Shown: positions 43,926-55,322 of the stretch, piece after piece
Layout: every line of letters begins with the position of its first letter
How positions within the stretch are numbered: position 1 is the first letter of the stretch
Source: Septoria linicola
Taxonomy: Eukaryota; Ascomycota; Dothideomycetes; Mycosphaerellales; Mycosphaerellaceae
Assembly (NCBI GenBank): GCA_024114885.1
Contig: CP099427.1
Coordinates: 1,674,001 to 1,738,000, forward strand
DNA: 64,000 nucleotides
Direction of reading: 5' to 3'
Notes under the pieces: model-generated
Databases searched by the model: none
What the model saw: only the letters and a program-made list of their open reading frames with translations
What the model was told of the DNA's origin: nothing
Position numbers and translations under genes: made by a program

Positions 43926-45163
43926 CTACTTCCCCCTCTCAAAGACCAATCCCCTCTTCATTTCCCCAAGCATCACCACCCACCAATCCCACAAATAATT
44001 ATCCTTAACCGTCCACGGCGCCTTGGCACTGGCCTTCGGGTACCCCCTCCCACCCTGCAAATACGTCGAAGTCATATTCCACAACGGCCTCGACTCCATC
44101 CTCGCTTCCTCCTCCCTTCTTGAAATTGGCGTAAAACTCCTCGCCCCCTGCCTCTCCATCTCTTTGACACACTTCAAAAATATCTTAACCGCAAGATCAC
44201 TCCCCAATGTCCAACTATTATTCCAATACCCGATTACTAGCATCAGATTCGGAACATCCTGTAGCATCGTGCCTCGCCACATGCACTGCTCTTCGACTTC
44301 AATTCTTCTCGTGCCGTCAAGTGTGATTTTCGCTCCTCCGAGCATTTGTAACTTTAAACCTGTCGCCGTAACAATAATGGCCGCAAAAACAACCAGGCCA
44401 AAATCGTAAATCGCCACGCAATGATGCGGTAAGCGAGATGTTCAGGTTTGATCCAGCGACGGATGAAATCGTCGAGAAGACTGTGCATGGACATGCTCAT
44501 GATGTAGGTGGGGCTTCGCTGGAGCATGGTGGTGGTATGGGCTTGCTTGGCGATGGCGGGGAGCATGGTGATTGCTGTGGCGCCGGAGCCGATGATGAGG
44601 ACGTTTTTGTGAGTGTAGTTGACATCGTTGGGCCAAAATTGAGGGTGGAGTACGGGGCCTTGGAAGGTGGAGAGGCCAGGGATGGAGGCGGCTCGTGGAG
44701 TTTTGTAGTCGAAGAAGCCGGTGCCGCCGATGATGAATTTTCCTTGAAGAGTGTGCTTCACTTTCTCGTTGACTAAGGTTTCGACATCCCATGTCTGTCG
44801 CCTGGAGCTCCAGTTCATGCTGATTACGTCGTGCTTGTAGCGAATGTGTTTATCGATCCCATGTTCACGCGCTGTGTCTTCCACGTATTGAGCGATGCTT
44901 GGACCATCAGCTATAGGTGTGGACTTTTTCCATGGTCGCCAAGCGAAGCCCATGGTGTAAAGATCCGAGTCGGATCTTATGCCAGGATACTTGAAGAAAG
45001 CCCATGTCCCGCCAATATCTGCACGGCGATCCGAAATCACATACGACTTCTCTGGAAACTGCTGGGTGATGCGGTAAGCAGCATTGATACCAGTAATGCC
45101 GGCGCCGATGATGATAAAGTCGAAAGAGTTCTGCTTTTCAGCATTCGTGCGCATTTCTGCCAT
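43926..45163 (-). pseudogene. Flavin-binding monooxygenase (Baeyer-Villiger type), internally deleted
   Basis: The first part (45163 to about 44400) has the FAD motif IIIGAGITGINAAYRI, IGGTWAFFKYPGIRSDSDLYTMGFAWRPW, the Baeyer-Villiger-type GTGFFDYKTPRAASIPGL with FQGPVLHPQFWP, and a second Rossmann motif VLIIGSGATAITM. It ends at LAYRIIAWRF. The second part, in another frame (about 44417-43926), starts at IIVTATGLKLQMLGG and continues normally to the C-terminus (NLMLVIGYWNNSWTLGSD). In intact relatives roughly 90-120 residues lie between these points. No splice sites span the junction, so this is a deletion with frameshift. A product stopping at 44354 would lack the substrate region and be inactive. 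Each half is otherwise uninterrupted, so the damage looks recent. Confidence 0.85.
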
Positions 45164-46018
45164 GCTGAGTTGATCTTACTTCACTTTGTCTGAGTAGAAC
45201 AGCTCGAGGTCTGTTTAGGAGCTGGCCTGATACATGTACATCTCGTACCTACACGAGCGCCATGAATGTATAGCGTGGTCCGTATAGAGCGAAAGTCTAA
45301 TGTGGCTTGGCTCAGCCGGATCTTTCTTTCTCCTCCTTGCGAGGACTGTCTACTTCGAGCACTTCAGCCATTACCTCTTCCTTCGGACACCCTGTATAGC
45401 TTGTCTGAGGTCTTCTTCCCACCATCATCACTACCACCCTACGCGCGAAAAACATCCCCATCGTGACAATTTTCCGGAGTGTCACAGACCAGCTGCGCTA
45501 GGAAGACTTGTTTGCCACTTATGACGGCCTCTGGGTGAGCCTTGAGCGCGGCCACAGTGTCAGACATTTCGCTTGTAGCTTGTGGAGGGTCGCTGCGAGG
45601 CTGTCGTGGCTCAGCTGCATGTGGAACAAAATACTGGAAGATAGAGGCCATGAGATCGAGTTTGTGTCTCCAGATTCCGTATGCGGCTCCAGACCTTATA
45701 GGAAGATCTCGCTAACAAACGCGATATGCCTAAGACGTCATTCTTGAGACCATACGGACACATTCAGAAGCATGTGTTAGAACCATATGATGCGACTAAG
45801 CTCAAGTCACAGTGGTGGCGGATCCGAGCAGACTTAGCGATAAATATCGAGATGTAGAAAGAGGACACCCCATTGTGGTTCAGACCCGGTTGAGGGTGCA
45901 AGATCCGCTGTCTTTCGTGTTACTCGTGAATTTCGCTGCGGTCATGCAGTAGCAGACTCCTGGACGCCACGTTGAACCATCAAAGACAGTTCGTGCTGTT
46001 GTGAAGCTCCTGCCACTC
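45164..46018. other. Intergenic, 0.85 kb
   Basis: Upstream of the broken monooxygenase and downstream of POL31. No supported gene. Confidence 0.5.
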
Positions 46019-47518
46019 TCATCCTTCAAATGCCTCAAACTTGACAATGTCCACTGTCAAGTCTTCGAGATCGAGTAGGACAACTTCACCCGTCTCGCGG
46101 AAACTTGGCACTGCGACAAGTCTTACAGCCTGCCCCTGTGGACCTTCGATCGTGTTCGTCTCAAATCGTGGCTGATTTCCAACGAAATAGACGTGCGGAC
46201 ATTCCTTCACGACAAATTTGTCGCCGTCCTGGAAAGGATAGCAGGGTAAGGTATCGGGCGCCGTGGGTGCTGATAGTCGCCATCTGAGCATGCCTTCCAT
46301 CATCTCTAGTCTCTCTTCGCCATCGACATATTTGTAGACATCGTCGAGTGTCTGACCGCCGCCACCGAGGAAACGAAAGCCGTCCAGATCGAATTCGGCA
46401 GGGTTTGTGAGAGAGTCAAACCAGCCTGAGACATTCTCTTGAGGATGAGACATGTACGGCCGGCAGTGGGGGAACATAGCAGCGTGTATGGGTTGCTGAG
46501 GAAGACTGGTAGATGTGGGATCTGTCGCACCGGGCAGAAGAGTGATAGGTATTGAAGGCAGGAGCGATGCCAGGTAAGAGTCTAGTCGGTCGGTGGGTGC
46601 AGCATTGTAAGCTGAGGCATCGTAGCCATATGTCCGCTTCCCAGACTTCTTCGCTGCGATCACATCTTCGCGCGATGGGATTGGCTGTCCATGTGAGAGC
46701 GAATTGCCTGCTATCACAAGGCGTGATATTTGCGATGCTTGCTCTTGGTCAGCCGGACATGTTGCTTCGCCGAGAAGATACTCTGCAAGTAGATCGAGGA
46801 GGAGGGTATCGCCCACATCGCCGCTGATGGAAAGACCCGACACAATGGCAACTTTGCCCCCCTTCTCTCTCTTCTGGCTGACTTTCTTCCCTTTCAATGC
46901 TGCGTCGCCCTCGTCTCGTTCCCAACGTGCTGGCTGGCGTGGCAAATCTGGTACTCGCAGATCCAGTACTTCGAAATCACCATCTGCGTTCTCCGTTCCC
47001 AACACAGCCACGATTGCTCCAGTCACAAGTAGCACACTACGCAAGAACGCGCCCGTCAATCGCAGGCGACCCGACTCATCTTCCAGCATGACTTGTCCTT
47101 CGCCACCATTATACTTTTCTCTCGCGGGAGGAGCAGCAATCCAGTGCTCCTTCCCAATATCGTCCAGCACATTTGGCTTCAGTGGCATCTCCATGTAAAT
47201 GGTCCCAATCACCCAGCACAGATTGCCCTGCCGTACGTCCAGCACACGGTCCACTCTCTTTGCTTGCTCGCCGGCGATTTCATAGTCGGAGAAAGCATCA
47301 GTGGCAAGCGTAACCAGACCAGGCTTCAGCTGAGCCAGCCGTGCAAAGTACATGTCGGCATATTGCTGCTGGTAGTGCTTGCCCTCGCCGCGGGGCAGCG
47401 TGAAGGTCGCGAGCGGGTTGTATGTGCATGTCGTCCGCGTCAAGGGCTCGTTGGTCTCGTCTGTGGGTTTGTGCAGCAGCACAGAGTCGCTGTCGCTGTC
47501 GCCATTTGTGACCGCCAT
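46019..47518 (-). CDS. POL31: DNA polymerase delta small (B) subunit, POL31/CDC1
   Basis: Single exon, 499 residues, within the family range. The N-terminal half has the OB-fold region (HYQQQYADMYFARLAQLKP, GNLCWVIGTIYMEMPLKPNVLDDI, EDESGRLRLTG). The C-terminal calcineurin-like phosphoesterase fold has VAIVSGLSISGD, LVIAGNSLS, LLPGATDPT, FPHCRPYMSH and VYFVGNQPRFET. The metal-binding residues of active phosphoesterases are replaced, as usual for this non-catalytic subunit. It bridges the catalytic subunit Pol3 and Pol32 in the replicative polymerase. The ATG at 47518 (MAVTNGDSDSD) is preferred to the one at 47563. It is divergently placed to the acetyltransferase gene. Confidence 0.94.
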   Translation of the reverse strand: MAVTNGDSDSDSVLLHKPTDETNEPLTRTTCTYNPLATFTLPRGEGKHYQQQYADMYFARLAQLKPGLVTLATDAFSDYEIAGEQAKRVDRVLDVRQGNLCWVIGTIYMEMPLKPNVLDDIGKEHWIAAPPAREKYNGGEGQVMLEDESGRLRLTGAFLRSVLLVTGAIVAVLGTENADGDFEVLDLRVPDLPRQPARWERDEGDAALKGKKVSQKREKGGKVAIVSGLSISGDVGDTLLLDLLAEYLLGEATCPADQEQASQISRLVIAGNSLSHGQPIPSREDVIAAKKSGKRTYGYDASAYNAAPTDRLDSYLASLLPSIPITLLPGATDPTSTSLPQQPIHAAMFPHCRPYMSHPQENVSGWFDSLTNPAEFDLDGFRFLGGGGQTLDDVYKYVDGEERLEMMEGMLRWRLSAPTAPDTLPCYPFQDGDKFVVKECPHVYFVGNQPRFETNTIEGPQGQAVRLVAVPSFRETGEVVLLDLEDLTVDIVKFEAFEG

Positions 47519-47895
47519 TGTGCTCTGGCGTGCAGAATGGAGGTGGAGACGCGTACTTTGCACGAAAGAGACGCGTGAGGTTCAAGCTTTCCGATTTGGC
47601 GATTGCCAAGGCTTTCTCACGATTGCACTTTCCCCCTCTGATTCCTGCCTTGCTTTCTGTTCAACTTTACAGCCTCAGTCTGCTCACCCTTGACCATTTC
47701 TTGAGTGGTCCGCTGCAGATATAACCTCCTTAGCGAGTGTAGAGACAAGATGGCAGCACTCTTCACACGGTATCGAACGACGCCCTACCACTGCATGCAC
47801 TAGTGGGTCACGGCGAGGCTCCTCCGTCACCTACCACTTTCTTTTCACTCCTTCTCATTCCAATCTTATAAGGTGTGCAGAGCTACGACGACAGC
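47519..47895. promoter_or_regulatory. Divergent promoter region of POL31 and the N-acetyltransferase gene
   Basis: 377 bp between start codons. Pyrimidine-rich on the acetyltransferase side (CACTTTCTTTTCACTCCTTC near 47835). No defined box recognised. Confidence 0.5.
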
Positions 47896-48857
47896 ATGGC
47901 AACCTTCACGGAATCGCAGCTCAAAGCCTACTTCCAAAGAGTTTACTTCTCGCAGGACCGACATCCTCCCCAAAGTCTTCAATTCGTGACTTCGCTTCTC
48001 AGGCATCAGCTCACATATGCTCCATTCGAGACGCTTGGTCTTCACTACTCGACAGGTAGGCAAATTTCGCTGGATCCAGAGGCGCTCTTTCACAAGATCG
48101 TGACTCGTCGTCGAGGTGGCTACTGCCTGGAGAACAATGCCTTCTTCGGCGTTGTTCTTCGCTCTCTGGGATTCTTGGCCTATGGAGTAGCGTGCCGCAT
48201 TACTGCTGCAACGACGGGCGCGACAGATGGTAGCTGGAGGGCCATGTATGTTCATCTGCAGCCTGAAGCGAAGTGTACTGACCAGGTTTGACCAGGAGCC
48301 ACATGGCAAACATAGTCTTCATCGACGGCAAGAAGTACCTAGTAGATGTGGGCTTCGGCGCCGACGGGCCATCACTGCCACTACCTCTCGATGCTGAAGC
48401 TATCCTGGAAGGCCTGCCTGGACAATGCCTTCGGCTTGAGAGAAAGACTCTTCCTCAGCACACCGACCCAGAGCAGAAAGTCTGGGTCTACTGCATCCGA
48501 CTGGGAGATTCTAGCCCGTGGAAGGACATTTACCATTTCCATGAACAGGAATTCTTCGCTTTGGACTTCGATGTGCTGAACCATTACAACATGACGATAG
48601 GCCGCTTCACAAAGCTAGTGGTAGCCCAGCGCTTTTTGTGCTCGACAGCAGGACCTGAAACTGGATTGATTGGTACCATCCTTCTCAGCCAGGATCGTAT
48701 AGAGCAAAGAAATGGTACCATGCCTGCCGAGGTGCTGGAAAACTTCGATGCTGAAGCCCAGCGGATCGCAGCATTGGAAAAGCACTTCCAGCTTGCTTTG
48801 ACAGCAGAGGAGCAAGACGCTATTCGCGGCACAGCTTCAGAATTGAGGCAGAAGTAA
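47896..48857 (+). CDS. Arylamine N-acetyltransferase
   Basis: Two exons: 47896-48245 and 48296-48857, with a 50-nt intron (GTATGT ... CTGAC ... GACCAG), giving 303 residues. The catalytic triad of the family is complete: Cys77 in RRGGYCLENN, His119 in SHMANIV (created by the splice) and Asp134 in LVDVGFG. The fold continues with FHEQEFFALDFDVLNHYNM and FTKLVVAQRF. The enzyme moves acetyl (or, in some fungi, malonyl) groups from coenzyme A to aromatic amines, and fungal members detoxify plant- or soil-derived amines such as benzoxazolinone products. An alternative in-frame ATG at 47875 would add seven residues. All key residues are intact. Confidence 0.92.
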
Positions 48858-49130
48858 GTCGAGTGTTGGGCCTGCACATTGACGTCATGCGGTGAATAGC
48901 AAGACTTGTTTGTTGTCAGGCTGCGCAACATGGTCAGGTCAACCGTGCAGAATCTCAGGTCTTGCTGCAATTGGGAGCAGCCTACACATCCTGACTCGCT
49001 TGGCAAATCACCAGCATTGTGGCTACTCTCACGTCTTTTAGAATCTCGGTCTTCGACTTCGCAGTTCTGCTTCCGAGCTGGAACGTAGAATATTACAGCA
49101 AGCCAACTATCCTTCTCGTGGTTTTAGGCC

Positions 49131-51009
49131 ATGGACCAGCTCTGTCAAGAATTCCAGCATGGTCAGTTGCACGAGCCAACCAATCAGATCCGTCTCTTGG
49201 AGATATCGGCCGTGAACAGGGGAGATGCCGAGCCGACTGTTCATTGCCAGCTCTCGACATGGCGTGTCGGCCAGCAGCCCGAATATGTTGCTGTTTCGTA
49301 CACATGGGGATATTCAAGCGACCAACAGTCCATCAGCGCCAATACCAGGCCACTACGAGTATACCGTAACTGTTACGATGTTCTGATTCAAATCTGGGAC
49401 AGTGGTAATAGATCTTACCTCTGGATCGATGCTATCTGCATCAATCAAGCCGACGATGAGGAAAAGTCTCACCAAGTGGCCATGATGGGCTTCATCTACA
49501 AGACAGCGTGGCAGGTTCACGTCTGCCTCGGGCCACACTCCGACGCCAGTGATGAACTGTTCGGCTGCATGAATCACCACAGCAGCTGCATCGGCGAGAT
49601 ATTACAGGGATGCGTTGTGGACATCGAAGCTAGAAGGTCCCAGGACTCACTCAGAAAGCTTTTGCGGAAGTACACCACCTTCGAGTACCTCTCCCACTTA
49701 TCTCTTCAAGATATCAATGCGGCAGTGAAGGCGTTGCGACAGCTTTCTGAACGCTCCTACTTCAGAAGACTGTGGATGATTCAGGAATTCCTCCTGTCAC
49801 AAAGAGCCGTGCTGTTCTGCGGAACAAGTTCCATCGACCTTCGCCAGCTGCGTTGCTTCTACGATGACCTTACCAAATATTACAGGGAGACTAAAGTACA
49901 GCGACAGACAGCTGGCAAGATGCACGAAATAGATATGTGGTTTCCAACCCGGAACCTAGTAGCCCTGCTACAGAACCACAACGAATCTGCTTGAGCTAAT
50001 GATGTCAACCGCCGGCTCGAGGTGCACTGATTTGAGGGACAAGGTGTATGGACTCTTGGCTCTAGTCAATTGGCGACAGAAATTACCCATCAAGCCGGAC
50101 TACACCAGGACCTCTTGGCACATTGCTTTGCTTGTGGCGAAGTACATGTGTTCCTCAACCTGTGACAAGAAATAGTTGCGAGAGCGAAGACAGTCCAACG
50201 AAGCCGTCGAGGATCCCATCTTTATGGCAAACGAGACGCTCACGCCTCTAGACATAAACTACGAGTGCTTGGAGCTGCAAAGTCTGCTCCGCGGACGCTC
50301 GCGAACACATAAGGCGGTCTGTAATACTATCTGCAACGACCGTCCTCGAATAGAGCTTGCCGCTGATGCTTGGTGTGAGCTTCGCGAGGACTTCTCCTTT
50401 CCTGGTCAGTTACTGGCACCTATAGCTAGGCATAACCCGGGTGGCATCATCTCTGAAGAGCTACCAAAGGACAAAAGAGCCATTGAAGCATTCGAACTGG
50501 CTCTGGCTCAGGATCTAACGCTGCGGAACATTGTCTCGAACAGTCATGGCGTGCAAGCAGTCGTACCTCCAGCAGCGCGACCTAGCGACTACCTCCTAGC
50601 TTTCCAGAGTAACGGTGTCATGCAAGGCATCGTTGCGCGCGCTTTTGAAAATTCTGCCGAGGAGCCTCGAAGACTTCACATCATCGGTCAGGCATTGTTT
50701 GATCCCCGGGCGTCTATCTGTCCATTAGGAAGGGAGCGAAATCACTGCCGTTGCTCACTCGATGTGGCGTACACGCACCCTTGTCTGTGTGGGCTCGCGT
50801 TCGATTTGCATATCTCGACCGACTATTCTGCGTCAGTACAGTTTGACGTCGAAGACTTCCTGTTGTTCTGCTTTCAAGACCTCCGCCCGTATCCTAATTC
50901 CTGGGGCCACACCTTTGAAACTGTGCCGCATCTTACTGCCAGGAGGTTGGCCGTTGCGGTCTGCGCACCTCGGAATAGCTCACCGTCCTTTGTCGAATGC
51001 TATAAATGA
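49131..51009 (+). pseudogene. HET-domain gene with frameshift and in-frame stop
   Basis: From 49131 one frame encodes a standard HET start: IRLLEISAVN, YVAVSYTWGYSS, SYLWIDAICINQADDEEKSHQV, SERSYFRRLWMIQEFLLSQRAVLFCG. It ends at a TGA at 49992-49994. The homology continues in the +1 frame from about 49981 (NLLELMMS, CTDLRDKVYGLLALVNW, LPIKPDYTRTSW), meets a TAG at 50173-50175, and then stays open to 51009 with a long C-terminal region (FELALAQDLTLRNI). No intron of normal length repairs both breaks: spans between plausible donors and acceptors are 34, 37 or 63 nt and fail on size or frame. The coding pattern outside the two lesions is intact, so inactivation seems recent, unless a sequencing indel explains the first. 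Confidence 0.75.
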
Positions 51010-51292
51010 TAGCGACTTGTCGATATGTTCGCAACAGCAGGCTGCGCATGTGGGTGCCATTCCACAGCTGTAATCTTCAACTTCTATTCAACTAGCTATC
51101 CGACCACTTGAATGGTCGTTACCAGACTTGAGAGGTCTCAGCCACCACAGACCCAAATGCCAAGAGGGTGCCCACCTGGTGGCGCTTCCTTCGCTTCTTG
51201 GCTGCATGGCAAGCTCACGGAGCTGTGCCACGACCACACCCATACCTTGATCATCGGTTTCGACATCGCTTCTACTTTCACCTGCGTCAACA

Positions 51293-53200
51293 ATGCCATC
51301 AAAGCCCACACTAGGCTTCGTGCATGCATCGCTTAGGCTCGATCGCGCAAATCACACCTATCACGGTAGCGAAGACCTCGTCAGCGGAACCGCGAGCCTC
51401 ACTTTCGTGCCGAATTCCTTGGACCGAGCTAGCGCTGATGTCTTCGGCCCTCTTGAGCTGAACATAATTCTAGAGGGTCGCTTGAATGCCAAAGTGAACG
51501 TGGATGAAAGTACACACGAAACGTAAGAGCAGCCAGCAGAAGGCATTCCCTTGAGTCCTTGTGTCTTAGCCTGTGGCGGCATACTAACAGCTTGAGACAT
51601 GACTGAGGCATTGCTGATCCCTCATCTCTACTGTAGGTCGATCATATCGACTTATCGTGAAGATCGCATACTATTCAAAAGGCAGCTCTGTCTCCATAGT
51701 GCACCAATTCGATTTGCGAACTCAGAAGAGAAGACATTCCCATTCTCAATCAGTTTCCCAGAGCATGCAGACCCTAGACAGAGCCCTCTCGATACCAGAC
51801 AGCCTCGTGGGTCTGTAAGTACCAGAGGCAATGCTAACGCGGAGTCCAACGAGGACGCTCTTCCTGACTACGACGCTGCAATGTCAGCGCAGCATGGGAG
51901 TGTCAGCCAGGACCTTGAACGACTCCCACCGTCCTTTCGGACGAAGCTGCACGGCTCCTTGGCTAATTTCGGAGAGATCGATGTAAGCTATCGTGTTTAC
52001 ATTGATGCACAGATGCCTGGCCTGGATATACGTGCAGTATCTCGCGGTGGTGATCGGCCAGTGAACTACGTCGCACCGAATTGGCAATTTGCCAGGAAAA
52101 CAGACGGCTTCTCGCACGATTTTGTGGTTCGATCGAGGAATTTGCTGAATGCGAAAGAGCGTGACGATACTAAGGGCGCCATTAAATCTCTCTTCGGCCT
52201 GTGGATCGACAAGACTGAATCGACACCCACTTTTGCGTGTAGATTGCACGTCTCTGACTTTCCAAGATTCATTGTTCTCAGATCCGCAGCCGAGTTGAGC
52301 AGGCTGACGTTCAACATTGGCCTGTACCCGCAGTGGGCGCGAAGCACGGTAACTGAGCTTCCCGATATAACACTTCAAGCCTGCAAGATACAGTTGAACG
52401 CCATCACAGGAATTCATCTCCACGATCCAGACAAATCCGCTGGTCGCAAGATGCAAAACTTTCGAGCGCAAGAGAAAATCATCAAGAATTTGCAAGTGGA
52501 GGTTATTGAACCGCCTGGGCCTTTCCATGACATGTCCGTCAGCATCAGGAATCCTCTTAGTGGGGCAGACGACAGGACCTTTGTGCAGAATGGTGCGAAG
52601 AAGAATGGCAAAGCACCAGCATATGATGATCGCCCTCCTGAGCCATCTGGAGGACCTGTGGCTGGGCCAAGTTTCCCATCGCGAGTGAATCGGCACCAGG
52701 GCAAGAATCTAGCAGCGAACGCAGCCACTGCGACACTCGCGGACACAAGTCGCTCATCATCTCAGCCCTACAATAGTGCGGCGACCGAGAAAGCATTGCT
52801 CGCGGCACGAATAGGAGAACTCGATATGTCACCGAGAGCATCCTCATCACGACAAGCATCAATGAGTAGTGCGTACACAGGATCTAGTAATATACCCGCT
52901 CTGATAGACCAGACTCCTCTTGAAACTACTCTGATCAAGAAGATCATCACCGCGCCGATCAACGGAGTGCCACCCACATTCGCCACCGGCAATGTTTCCA
53001 GGCATTATGATGCCACTATACACATCGAGCTTTTGATTGGGAAGCAAGCCGTAGGTGTAACAAAGACCGTACCTCTAGTACTTCACGACCAGGAGTCTGC
53101 TATAATGGCTCGAGGCCCGCCACCTCCTGCTGCGGAAGGCGAGGATGAGCAGGACGATCTGCCAGCGTATGAGGATGCTGTACGAGAGGATAGCCGCTAG
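51293..53200 (+). CDS. Arrestin-like (alpha-arrestin) trafficking adaptor
   Basis: Two exons: 51293-51522 and 51637-53200, with a 114-nt intron (GTAAGA ... CTACTGTAG), giving 597 residues. The arrestin N-terminal half has YHGSEDLVSGTASLTF, PLELNIILEGRLNAKV and, after the splice, KTFPFSISFPEHADP. The C-terminal half has GSLANFGEIDVSYRVYIDA, ACRLHVSDFPRFIV and IHIELLIGKQAV. LPDY (in EDALPDYDAA) and LPAY (DDLPAYEDA near the C-terminus) are PY-type motifs of the kind used to bind Rsp5 ubiquitin ligase. Fungal alpha-arrestins recruit Rsp5 to plasma-membrane transporters for endocytosis. A Ser/Pro/Gly-rich stretch lies between the arrestin blocks. Confidence 0.82.
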
Positions 53201-53901
53201 TACTGTCTTGAGCGGCTTATGGAATGACTTTGCACCATGGCTAGTACACCAACGTTTCCGCAGCCAAGAGACAAGGATGCAGGTGGCCTTCGTGCGCGAG
53301 ATGGAGTGGCGAGGTGGTCGCCAAGACTTGAAGTGTTTACCAAGCACATGGCCTCGGGCTGGCTAAGCATCCCTTTGCCTCTCGTTTCAGAATGAGAGAA
53401 GTGTCAACACAATTTCGTCTTAACCGGATATCGGAGGTGTCGCTTCTTCGACCTCACATCGTGCAGTCCGACACAATATCTGCCAATACTCAGCGAGAGT
53501 CACGGCAAAGGATGAAACAGCTTCATGAAAGATGGCTTGCACATGTTGCGATGCTGAGATGCAGTCTGTTCATAGATGCAGCAGACTCGTTCGGGGGACC
53601 ACGCTGCTCCATTCTCTCCAGACGAAGCAGTCAGCATTCTTTTCGGCTCAAGGCTAGTCCCCACTTGTGGAATGTACACAACTTCATCGGGCCCCGATAT
53701 CAGGATCTCTTCGGGCCGAGCATGATCATGATATGTGCGATGTTATGATTTATTCGCTACAGGAATGATCTGGGAAATGAGCCTCACCTCGGCTACTAGA
53801 CCGCTGGCGACTACAAGAGGGTCGTGGAAAGCTTATAGCAGAGCGATCAGAACCATCCTCCCGAACAAACCACTGTCTTTTCCTCACAACCACAACGAGT
53901 C
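53201..53901. other. Intergenic, 0.7 kb
   Basis: 3' flank of the arrestin gene and promoter of the Ser/Thr/Pro-rich gene. The 118-codon frame at 53392-53748 has no protein-like features. Confidence 0.5.
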
Positions 53902-55178
53902 ATGGCGCCTCAAATATCAATCATTGCTCTGGGCTACGCTGTGCTCGGCATGGCTCAGCTTTCAAGTGCGTCGCAAGCACACTTGTCCTGCATTGTGCAA
54001 TTGCTAACTTTTGCCTAGATGCCCTTCTCGTCACAATCACCAGTCATGTATCATGCTCGACTACCACAACTGCAACACTACCAGCTTGCGGGTGGATCTC
54101 TACGAGCGGGACAACTCGAACTTACTGCTTCTCTACATCAACATCAGGACAACTCAGTCCTTCTACATCGATTACAGGATCTGTCTCAGCCCCAGTACTA
54201 CCGCCAAGCTATTCCGTCCCATCAACCTCTGGTTCTTCGACGAATACAGCGCCGATTGTGTCTGTCACAGTCACTCCTCTGCCTCCAACTTCGAGAATTC
54301 CCCCAGTTTCGTTGCCATCAACGATCTCCTCAACTTCGGTCCCTCCCATATCTTTGCCGTCGGCGATCTCGTCAAGCTCCATTCCGCCGGTTCCCTTGCC
54401 ATCGCCAATCTCAGAGTCTATCCCGGTCGTATCTGTGACAGGCACACCTCTGCCATCAAGCAGCTCATTCGAGATCCTGCCTCCAGTCTACACAGATCCG
54501 ATCATTGCGACGAGCACTGACGTGGTAACTGCCACTGCATCGTCCAGCTCCACGCTGACAACTTTGGCAACCATCAGCGCACCACCTGGATATGATGGTC
54601 CGTCTGTCGACTGCGGTCTTCTAGGTCTCAACTGCCCAGTTTCAACAACTTCCGCCAGCATATCGACGATCACAACACTCACCACAGTCAGTGCTCCTCC
54701 AAGCTACGAAGAGCCATCAACCACAACTTCCGCGGGCACTGCACCCACAGACGCAGCAGATCTAGGCTACTGCTACCAGAACGGCGCTCTTCTCGACGTG
54801 AACGTCAACATCACCATCACCGACAATTTCGGCACTGTCTACGTCCTCCTCTGCACCTCAACCTCACTCGGTGTCAGTCTCACTGGCACAGACCTGCTCA
54901 CAGTCCCAGCGCCAAACTCTGTCGATGACTGCTTCATTACCTGCGACGAGGAAGAGCTCTGCACGGGTTTCACTTTCCAGAGCATCGCACCTTGGGGTGT
55001 TGGACCTGGTACATGCTTGTTGTACCAGGGTCTGGGACTTGCGTTCGAAGCTACTGCTGAGGCAAACTTGATTGCGTTCATTCGAGTGGATTTGTTGGCG
55101 AAGAGGACGATTGGGAAGAGGAGAGCAGTGCTTGAGATTGAGTCGCAGAGAAAGTCTGCAGGGCATGGGTCCTTGTGA
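53902..55178 (+). CDS. Secreted Ser/Thr/Pro-rich cell-wall-type protein
   Basis: Two exons: 53902-53965 and 54019-55178, with a 53-nt intron (GTGCGT ... GCTAAC ... TGCCTAG), giving 407 residues. Exon 1 is a signal peptide (APQISIIALGYAVLGMAQ). Residues about 25-270 are Ser/Thr/Pro-rich and probably heavily O-glycosylated, with three tandem 14-residue units and two TTLxTxSAPPxY repeats. The C-terminal 140 residues are ordered and Cys-containing (LGYCYQNGALLDVNVNITI, CTSTSLGV, DDCFITCDEEELCTGFTF, GTCLLYQGL), with spacing that recalls PAN/Apple-like carbohydrate-binding modules. No GPI signal is evident; it ends in a basic tail. A surface or matrix protein is inferred; function unknown. Confidence 0.75.
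54300..54422 (+). repeat. Three tandem ~42-bp coding repeats
   Basis: Units 54300-54341, 54342-54383 and 54384-54422 encode PPVSLPSTISSTSV, PPISLPSAISSSSI and PPVPLPSPISESI, inside the secreted protein's stalk. The copies differ by substitutions, so the array is not brand new but could vary in number between strains. Confidence 0.8.
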
Positions 55179-55322
55179 AGAGAGATAGCAGGCGTGCTGG
55201 TCTGAGACTGACTGCTCCGCCGGACCATCTGGAGAATGGTCGACTTCTTGTGCAAATACTGGGTAAACTGTACATACTTTTGAATCATCTTCGTACTGTT
55301 CATCTAGTTTCTGTGCTCTTCA

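Noticed and set aside
49131..51009. Reading the second HET gene as intact with introns
   Set aside because: Candidate introns (34, 37 and 63 nt) are too short or leave the frame wrong, and none removes both the shift and the TAG.
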